From: Deltaproteobacteria bacterium
Lineage (GTDB): Bacteria > Desulfobacterota > Desulfobacteria > Desulfobacterales > Desulfobacteraceae
DNA: 5,000 nucleotides
Direction of reading: 5' to 3'
NCBI GenBank assembly: GCA_003647385.1
Contig: QMMT01000208.1
Coordinates: 1-5,000 of the forward strand
Shown: positions 1 to 5,000 of the stretch, in pieces
Layout of the letters: each line of letters begins with the position of its first letter
Position numbering within the stretch: the first letter of the stretch is position 1
The notes under the pieces: model-generated
Database searches by the model: none
Told to the model about the DNA's origin: nothing
What the model saw: only the letters and a program-made list of their open reading frames with translations
Translations under genes and position numbers: made by a program

Positions 1-547
1 CACTATGATTTATGTGACCCACGACCAGGTGGAAGCCATGACCCTTGCCGATCGAATCGTTGTTCTAAGAGATGGTTATATCGAACAGGTCGGCACTCCC
101 CTTGAACTTTTTTCAACGCCTGTAAATACATTTGTTGCCGGATTTATCGGCACCCCCCCCATGAATCTTGTTGAATGCAGGATAACCCGGCAGGACAAGA
201 ACACCTTTGCACAATTTGAATCCGGGCTTAAACTCCCTGTCCCGGATAAAGAAGGGACAAATCTGGTGGATGGCCAAAAGGTTGTCCTTGGACTCCGGGC
301 AGAAGAAGTCACACCAATGAACACCACCAACACCTCATTTCCTGAAACATGGGTGTTTCAGGGCAATGTCATGGTGGTGGAGCCTTTGGGAAATGAGACC
401 CACCTTCATATGGATATTATGGGCGTTAAACTGATGTCTAAAAGTGAAGGAAAACAACTTTTTAAACCAAATGAAACAATAAAATTAGGGTTGAACCTTA
501 ATGAAATGCATTTGTTTGATGCCAAAACTACCCAGGTTATTTATTAA
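1..547 (+). CDS. ABC importer ATP-binding subunit, MalK/UgpC (CUT1) type, C-terminal part
   Basis: This is the 3' half of a gene that begins before the window. The frame is already open at base 2 and ends at TAA 545-547. Proteins of this type power uptake of sugars, polyols or glycerol-3-phosphate by hydrolysing ATP at the inner-membrane face. The visible part starts at the end of the nucleotide-binding domain: [16 protein letters not shown] contains the switch (H-loop) histidine at bases 20-22, followed by [22 protein letters not shown] is the usual junction to the regulatory C-terminal domain. [20 protein letters not shown] and the closing HLFDAKT match the TOBE/OB-fold segments of MalK and UgpC. 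About 181 residues are seen of a family length near 360, so Walker A, the LSGGQ signature and Walker B lie upstream. The ATG at base 5 is internal and is not the start. The substrate cannot be told from this part. The gene converges on the methyltransferase gene and shares its stop-codon bases. Confidence 0.93.
   Translation, partial: TMIYVTHDQVEAMTLADRIVVLRDGYIEQVGTPLELFSTPVNTFVAGFIGTPPMNLVECRITRQDKNTFAQFESGLKLPVPDKEGTNLVDGQKVVLGLRAEEVTPMNTTNTSFPETWVFQGNVMVVEPLGNETHLHMDIMGVKLMSKSEGKQLFKPNETIKLGLNLNEMHLFDAKTTQVIY
153..160 (+). repeat. C8 homopolymer run in the ABC ATPase gene
   Basis: Eight consecutive C bases encode the end of Thr and two Pro residues (ACC CCC CCC ATG) in the conserved GTPPMN junction between the ATPase domain and the TOBE domain. 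A C-run of this length is notable in a moderately AT-rich gene and could be prone to length change. The residues themselves are conserved in the family, so chance codon choice explains it equally well. Confidence 0.3.
544..547. other. Shared TTAA: overlapping stop codons of two convergent genes
   Basis: Bases 544-547 read TTAA. The + strand ABC gene uses TAA at 545-547 and the - strand methyltransferase uses TAA at 544-546, so the two coding regions overlap tail to tail by 4 bases. There is no room for a conventional terminator between them. Any hairpin that ends either transcript must sit inside the other gene, and the two mRNAs are expected to overlap in antisense. Both frames were read directly from the sequence. 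Confidence 0.9.
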
Positions 548-1434
548 GGGTATTTTGAATCTATCTTCCAGACAGCAGTGGCGGTTAAGCCTTTGTGCTT
601 CCTGACAATCTGATTGTTTTCTGAGATACTTTCAAGATATGGGCGAATAATTTTTTCAAGCTGTGTATCGGTCTTCTTACTCACTTTTTTAAAAAAAGCC
701 ATCTGTCGGCCGAATTCTTCTTTAACCGTGGCGTTCTGATCCCACTCAATGGTATCAAAGGTAATCTCCGGGAAGAAGCCCATGGAAAATAATAAATTAA
801 TTTTATATAAAATGGATTGGGGTTTGTCCTCAAGAGATGTTTCCATTATTTTTTCCCATAAATCAGAGAGAATCGGATGATTTCTTTTTGCAGCCCATCC
901 CCTGATAGCACATCCTTTTTTTGAACAGCTCATCATATTAAAAAAAGCTTTTGGACTTGCAACACCCGGAGACATGAATGCAATCACAAAATCGAATTTG
1001 TTTTCCCATTTCTTTTCTTCTATATTTATTTTGTGCCAGTCTTCATGAAGGATGGTGATATTTTTTTTAATATCAGGTGTGATAGTTGCCTTAAATCTTT
1101 CCAGCATACCTTCAGAAAAATCTAACGCTGTCACCTGAGCGCCATATTTTGCCAATTCTATTGCGACATTTCCGGTCCCGCATCCAATTTCAAGAACATT
1201 CATTCCCTTAAACAGAAGATCACTTCTTTTAAAAAATGACAGCGTCTTTTCAAGTCGACGGCTTAAGACTTCTTTTTTATTCCGGTTATAGGTGCCGGCT
1301 GCTTTGTCCCAGTATTCCGGCGTGGAGAACCCTTTGTGAACATTATATGTATCGTCTTTTTTATCATTTTCCCACTCATTGATCCAAAATTCTTTATTGA
1401 ATATATTATCCATTTTCTTTTGATACGCTTTCAT
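544..1434 (-). CDS. Class I SAM-dependent methyltransferase
   Basis: This 296-residue soluble, presumably cytoplasmic protein has a Rossmann-type methyltransferase domain in its middle. Motif [10 protein letters not shown], is at about residues 80-88 and binds S-adenosylmethionine. The strand [10 protein letters not shown] at 101-110 carries Asp105, the expected ribose-binding acid. EDWHKINIE (131-139) and [12 protein letters not shown] (147-158) correspond to the next core strands. The N-terminal 60 residues are charged and rich in aromatics ([19 protein letters not shown]), and the C-terminal third is helical and probably a substrate cap. No signal peptide or membrane segment is seen. The methyl acceptor cannot be assigned. 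The start at 1434 overlaps the permease gene by 29 bases. A second ATG at 1413 (starting [10 protein letters not shown]) would cut the overlap to 8 bases; neither has a strong Shine-Dalgarno, so the start is uncertain. The overlap implies translational coupling to the efflux genes. The stop lies in TTAA, shared with the opposing ABC gene. Confidence 0.92.
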   Translation of the reverse strand: MKAYQKKMDNIFNKEFWINEWENDKKDDTYNVHKGFSTPEYWDKAAGTYNRNKKEVLSRRLEKTLSFFKRSDLLFKGMNVLEIGCGTGNVAIELAKYGAQVTALDFSEGMLERFKATITPDIKKNITILHEDWHKINIEEKKWENKFDFVIAFMSPGVASPKAFFNMMSCSKKGCAIRGWAAKRNHPILSDLWEKIMETSLEDKPQSILYKINLLFSMGFFPEITFDTIEWDQNATVKEEFGRQMAFFKKVSKKTDTQLEKIIRPYLESISENNQIVRKHKGLTATAVWKIDSKYP

Positions 1435-4400
1435 TATCTAATCTTGTTTTCACCATTTCGGTTTCATCATCCTTTGCGATAAAAATACCGATCATGTCAT
1501 TAATGACCACATACAGCGACGGCACAAAAACAAGTGTTAAAATGGTGGCTGCTATCAGACCGAAACTGATACTTACCGCCATGGGAATTAAAAACTGCGC
1601 CTGGAAACTGGTTTCTAAAAGAAGCGGGAAAAGACCTGCAACCGTTGTCACCGATGTCAGTAAAACCGGCCTGAACCTGTTTTGTCCTGCTTCAATAACA
1701 GAATCAAAAACCGCTGCGCCTGCCCTGATCTTTGAATTGATAAAATCAATTAAAATCAAAGAGTCATTCACCACAATCCCGGACAGAGCCACAATACCAA
1801 AGATACTGATCATGGTAATGTCAAGGCCCATGACAAAATGGCCGAGAATGGCACCGATAAGGCCAAAGGGAATGGCTGTCATAATGATTACCGGCTGGAT
1901 ATAGGATCGAAACTGACTGGCAAGGAGTAAAAACATAATCATTGCAGCAAGAGAAAATCCTACCTTCAAACTGTCGATGGATTCTTCAGTCCTTTTTGCC
2001 TGACCTTCCAGATCGTAGGTCACCCCTGGGAACCGGGTGACAAGGGTATCCAGATAATCCTTTTTTAGATTTTCAACAATCTCCCTTGCATTGGCTATAT
2101 CCTCATTAATATCGGAAATGACCGTAATAATCCTTTTCCGGTCCACCCGTTGAATGGTTGAATACCCTCTTGTCATTTCAATATCAGCCACTTGATTTAA
2201 TGGTATCTGCCTTCCATCCCGGGTCCTGATCCTGAGCTCGTCAATACTTCCTTCAGACTCCCTCTCTTTTTGAGAGTATCGTACCATTACCTTGATATCA
2301 TCTTTGCCTCTCTGGATTTTCAAAGCTTCATCCCCATAATAGGCCTGTCTGATCTGGGTTGCTATATCAGCCATGGTGATGCCGAGAGATTTGGCTCCCT
2401 TTTTGATGTGAATCCTCTTTTCCATCTTTCCCGGCCTGAAATTATCCGTAATGTCGAAGGTTCCCGGGAATTTACCAATTTCATTTTTCAATTCATCTGC
2501 GGCAAGCTGCAATTGCTCAAGATCACTACCCTTCAGTTGAATTTCTATTGGATTTCCCCCAGGCCCACCACCGATAATGGAAAAAGTAAGCTGTTCAACA
2601 CCAATAATATCTCCAGTCAACTCACGCCACTTTGCCGTAACTTCCGGCGCAGAAATATCCGGCCGCATGGCGGCGGGCTGGATATCTATCCAGGCCTCTC
2701 CGCAATGTCCGCCGTATACGCCGGGCTTCCAGTCTCTTCTGGGAATAACACCCACCTGGGAAAAATTGTTTCTGATCAGGTCTTCACCATTTACCACCCT
2801 GTCTCGAAAGAATTCATTGAGTTCAAACGCACCTTTTTCAATTCTTTTAACCGATTTTTCAGTGGCCTCAAACGGGGTTCCCAAAGGATATATAATCTCT
2901 GAAACAATCCAGTTGCTGTCGGTTTTCGGAAAAAAAACAAAGGGCACATGCCCGCCTGCCAGAAGTCCAATACTTGTAATCAATATCCCAACGGCGATGG
3001 CGAGAGTAAAATATCGATTTTTAACACAATATTTCAAAACAGGGGTGTAGATTGAACGGATGAAAGCATTTAATGCTTTTTCAATCCTGTCCCGAACCCA
3101 TTTGTGAGCATCAAAAATATCTTTTTTCACCCATTCCAGCCAAAAGAAGAAAATCCTGTAAATCAAAACCTTATTTTTTTTTGGTGGCGTAAGGGCATGA
3201 TTCAGGTGGGCCGGCAGGATAAGAAAGGCTTCCGCAAGAGATATGGCAAGAATGCAGACGACAGCCTGGGGCATGATGCGAATAAATTTCCCCATAATCC
3301 CGGCAATATGCATCAAGGGTGTAAAGACAACAATGGTGGTTGTGACCGCCATTACAACTGGCCCGCCAATCTGGGCAATACTGTCTATCACAGCATCTTT
3401 GGCAGACTTTCCCATTTTATAATGGGTGTAGACATTTTCCCCGATAATAATGGCATCATCAACGAGAATACCCAGGGTCATGATAAATCCGAACAGGGAC
3501 AGCATATTTATGGATACGCCAAAATAATCCAGGATAAGAAAGGCGCCCATAAATGATATGGGTATTCCGGATGCCACCCAGAAGGCAAGCTTTAAGTCAA
3601 GAAAAAGTGCCAGCACGATAAACACCAGCAATATTCCCTGTGTACCATTTTTCAATAAAAGATCAATCCTGCCCTGAACCATCTCCGCCATATCAAACCA
3701 ATACCCCAGCGTGATGCCATTGGGCATAAAATTTTGATGGTTTTTGATATACGCCTTAACTGTTTTTGTTATGGCAATGGTGTCCTGGCTGTCTGTACGC
3801 CTCACAACCACAAGGACCGCCGGCTTGCCATTAAATCTTGCCTTGACATCTTTATCTTCAAATCCGTCAATAATAGTTGCAACATCTCCAAGCCGGATGG
3901 TTGTCCCATCTTCTTTCGTGACCACGGGAATTCGTTCAAATTCTTCACCCGTATAGAGTTTCCCTTTAGCCCGGACCAGAAATTCTCCCCCTTTTGTCTT
4001 AATTTTACCACCCGGCAAATCAAGGCTTCCTGTTTTTACGACGGAAGCGACCTGATCAAAAGAGAGATTAAATCGCTGTAAATTTTCTTCAGATACTTCA
4101 ATGGAAATTTCATAATCCCTGATACCAATAAGGCTTGCAAGGGAGATATCATCTGACTCCACAAGATCATCTCTTATTTTCTCGGCGGTATCCCTTAAGA
4201 GTTTTTCACCAACATCGCCATAAATAGCCAGATAAATAGCAGGATCATTATTTTTAATCTCAGTGACAACAGGATCTTCTGCCTCTTCTGGAAATGAATC
4301 AATCAGATCGATCTGTGTTTTAATCTCATCTAATTTTTCATCTATATCAGTTCCTGCCTTAAGTTCCAGGAATACCGATCCATACCCCTCAAGAGCAGTG

Positions 4401-4648
4401 GAACGCATTGTTTTTACATCTTCAAGGCTTTTGATCTGTTCCTCGATTTTGATACAGATCCCTTCTTCAACTTCCTCTGGAGACGCACCGGGATATGGTA
4501 TGGCGATATCGATCATATCAAGGGAAAATTGAGGAAACATTTCCCGTTTCATGTTTAAGACCGTAAATAGCCCTGCCACAATAAGAAAGACCATTATCAG
4601 GTTCACCGAAACTCTGTGTTCAACAGACCATTTGCCCAGTGATTTCAT
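1406..4648 (-). CDS. RND-family efflux pump inner-membrane permease (AcrB/HAE1-like)
   Basis: This complete 1080-residue protein is of normal length for the AcrB/MexB superfamily, proton-driven antiporters that export drugs or metabolites through a periplasmic adaptor and an outer-membrane channel. TM1 is at about residues 13-31. The first porter region (PYPGASPEEVEEGICIKIE at 51-69) runs to about 330. TM2-TM6 span 335-480, TM7 is near 545-565 and ends in VFFPKTDSNW, the second porter region spans about 580-885, and TM8-TM12 span 893-1048, followed by a short charged tail. TM4 keeps the proton-relay pair Asp397-Asp398 in GILVDDAIIIGEN. TM10 reads VVNDSLILIDF, with Asn961-Asp962 where AcrB has Lys940-Asn941. 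Arg993 in RFRPVLLTS is kept. The periplasmic loops are large and no CusA-type metal signature is obvious, so organic substrates are more likely than metal ions. The start at 4648 has a weak GGGA about 8 bases upstream and lies 3 bases after the adaptor gene's stop. A nine-base A run occurs at codons 489-492. Confidence 0.97.
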   Translation of the reverse strand: MKSLGKWSVEHRVSVNLIMVFLIVAGLFTVLNMKREMFPQFSLDMIDIAIPYPGASPEEVEEGICIKIEEQIKSLEDVKTMRSTALEGYGSVFLELKAGTDIDEKLDEIKTQIDLIDSFPEEAEDPVVTEIKNNDPAIYLAIYGDVGEKLLRDTAEKIRDDLVESDDISLASLIGIRDYEISIEVSEENLQRFNLSFDQVASVVKTGSLDLPGGKIKTKGGEFLVRAKGKLYTGEEFERIPVVTKEDGTTIRLGDVATIIDGFEDKDVKARFNGKPAVLVVVRRTDSQDTIAITKTVKAYIKNHQNFMPNGITLGYWFDMAEMVQGRIDLLLKNGTQGILLVFIVLALFLDLKLAFWVASGIPISFMGAFLILDYFGVSINMLSLFGFIMTLGILVDDAIIIGENVYTHYKMGKSAKDAVIDSIAQIGGPVVMAVTTTIVVFTPLMHIAGIMGKFIRIMPQAVVCILAISLAEAFLILPAHLNHALTPPKKNKVLIYRIFFFWLEWVKKDIFDAHKWVRDRIEKALNAFIRSIYTPVLKYCVKNRYFTLAIAVGILITSIGLLAGGHVPFVFFPKTDSNWIVSEIIYPLGTPFEATEKSVKRIEKGAFELNEFFRDRVVNGEDLIRNNFSQVGVIPRRDWKPGVYGGHCGEAWIDIQPAAMRPDISAPEVTAKWRELTGDIIGVEQLTFSIIGGGPGGNPIEIQLKGSDLEQLQLAADELKNEIGKFPGTFDITDNFRPGKMEKRIHIKKGAKSLGITMADIATQIRQAYYGDEALKIQRGKDDIKVMVRYSQKERESEGSIDELRIRTRDGRQIPLNQVADIEMTRGYSTIQRVDRKRIITVISDINEDIANAREIVENLKKDYLDTLVTRFPGVTYDLEGQAKRTEESIDSLKVGFSLAAMIMFLLLASQFRSYIQPVIIMTAIPFGLIGAILGHFVMGLDITMISIFGIVALSGIVVNDSLILIDFINSKIRAGAAVFDSVIEAGQNRFRPVLLTSVTTVAGLFPLLLETSFQAQFLIPMAVSISFGLIAATILTLVFVPSLYVVINDMIGIFIAKDDETEMVKTRLDNESVSKENG
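3174..3182 (-). repeat. A9 homopolymer run in the permease gene, possible slippage site
   Basis: On the coding (-) strand the codons for Pro489-Lys-Lys-Asn492 read CCA AAA AAA AAT, which gives nine consecutive A bases. The arrangement A AAA AAA fits the slippery heptamer pattern X XXY YYZ. In the -1 frame the codon right after the run is TAA (3173-3171), so a -1 shift or insertion of one A would end the protein at about residue 492. That point is just after TM6, between the two pseudo-symmetric halves. The run and the stop are seen; use of the site is unproven, and no upstream Shine-Dalgarno-like stimulator was noticed. Confidence 0.35.
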
Positions 4649-4651
4649 GTT

Positions 4652-5000
4652 TTATTTCCCGTTTTGCTTAATCGTAAGTTCCATTCCTTCAAGGGCACCT
4701 GGAAGCGGAGAAGAAATAATTTTATCTCCCGGATTCAGTCCTCCATTAATGTAAATTTCTTCTTCAAACTTTCTAAGAACAGTCACTTTCTTCATCTTTA
4801 AATGTTTGTCGTTCATTGTAAAAAGGATATTGCCGCTTTTTAACAGGTGTCGTGGCACCACAAAAATATTTTCAAATGTTTCCCCGACAATACTGCATTT
4901 TACAAATGTGCCTGGTTTTAAATTAAATATAGTTTTTATGTTTACATCGGGATTCAATATTTCAAGCGTCATGGGAAGGGTTCTTGTCTTTTCATCAATC
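4652..5000 (-). CDS. RND efflux periplasmic adaptor (membrane-fusion protein, HlyD/AcrA type), C-terminal part
   Basis: This gene enters from the right edge on the - strand. The frame is open through base 4999 (IDEKTRTLPMTLEI) and ends at TAA 4652-4654, giving 115 visible codons. The ATG at 4972 is internal, because the residues before it already fit the family. Adaptors of this type bridge the RND permease and the outer-membrane channel in the periplasm. The segment IDEKTRTLP followed by FNLKPGTFVKCSI is the end of the beta-barrel domain. VVPRHLLKSG, KKVTVLRKF, GLNPGDKII and SPLPGALEGMEL form the membrane-proximal domain, which contacts the permease. The signal peptide, coiled-coil hairpin and lipoyl domain lie outside the window. 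Only 3 bases separate this stop from the permease start, the typical adaptor-permease operon order, so the two are surely co-transcribed and functionally paired. Confidence 0.93.
   Translation of the reverse strand, partial: IDEKTRTLPMTLEILNPDVNIKTIFNLKPGTFVKCSIVGETFENIFVVPRHLLKSGNILFTMNDKHLKMKKVTVLRKFEEEIYINGGLNPGDKIISSPLPGALEGMELTIKQNGK

Noticed and set aside
76..333. 85-codon frame on the - strand inside the ABC gene
   Set aside because: It is antisense to a clear ABC ATPase C-terminus and shows no recognisable protein features.
605..620. Small inverted repeat ACAAT-CTG-ATTGT followed by TTT, possible terminator for the ABC transcript
   Set aside because: The stem is only 5 bp and AT-rich, the T run is three bases, and it lies inside the methyltransferase gene. 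Too weak to call.
1057..1074. Inverted repeat GATATT / AATATC around a T6 loop
   Set aside because: It is a 6-bp AT-rich stem inside the methyltransferase coding region, produced by the Asp-Ile-Lys-Lys-Asn-Ile codons. No following T tract or regulatory context.
2270..2902. Open frame of 210 codons on the + strand
   Set aside because: It lies entirely antisense to the well-supported RND permease, encodes nothing recognisable and has no family-like motifs. It is a shadow of the permease codons.
2930..2937. A8 run on the + strand (T8 on the coding strand of the permease)
   Set aside because: It encodes the conserved VFFP after TM7 with TTT Phe codons. No special frame consequence was noticed, and family conservation explains it.
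3104..3556. Open frame of 150 codons on the + strand, and similar ones at 1494-1904, 2577-3050, 3734-4081 and 4263-4532
   Set aside because: All are antisense to the permease gene, with low-complexity or odd compositions. The real gene accounts for the open frames.
4649..4651. Gap between the adaptor and permease genes as a promoter site
   Set aside because: Only 3 bases separate the genes. There is no room for a promoter, and the arrangement is typical of one operon.

Overview
The window is almost wall-to-wall protein coding. It holds four genes and no RNA gene, mobile element, CRISPR array or intergenic gap longer than a few bases. Base composition is moderately AT-rich (estimated by eye, low 40s % GC). 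The gene content is that of a Gram-negative bacterium, because a tripartite RND efflux system needs an outer membrane. The protein style and base composition would fit an anaerobic deltaproteobacterium of the Desulfobacterales type. That taxonomic guess is inference only; nothing in the window proves it.

Layout. On the + strand, bases 1-547 are the C-terminal half of an ATP-binding subunit of a CUT1-type (MalK/UgpC-like) carbohydrate or polyol ABC importer; its ATPase core motifs lie upstream of the window. Everything else is on the - strand and reads leftward from the right edge. First comes the C-terminal end of a periplasmic membrane-fusion protein (5000-4652). After a 3-base gap comes a complete 1080-residue RND inner-membrane efflux permease (4648-1406). 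Overlapping its 3' end is a class I SAM-dependent methyltransferase (1434-544). The ABC gene and the methyltransferase gene converge, and their stop codons share one palindromic TTAA (544-547).

How they work together. The fusion protein and permease are two parts of one drug or metabolite efflux pump; the outer-membrane channel gene is not visible. The methyltransferase is tightly coupled to the pump genes and is probably co-transcribed, which suggests, without proving, that it modifies something related to the pump substrate. The ABC importer belongs to a different transcription unit running toward the pump operon. No promoter or convincing terminator is visible, so both units must start outside the window, and their 3' ends must overlap or terminate inside the opposing gene.

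The most unusual details are the shared-stop convergent junction, a methyltransferase tailing an RND operon, a permease whose TM10 carries Asn-Asp where AcrB has Lys-Asn, and a nine-A run in the permease gene whose -1 frame hits a stop at once, exactly between the two halves of the transporter. I see no clearly new multi-gene system.
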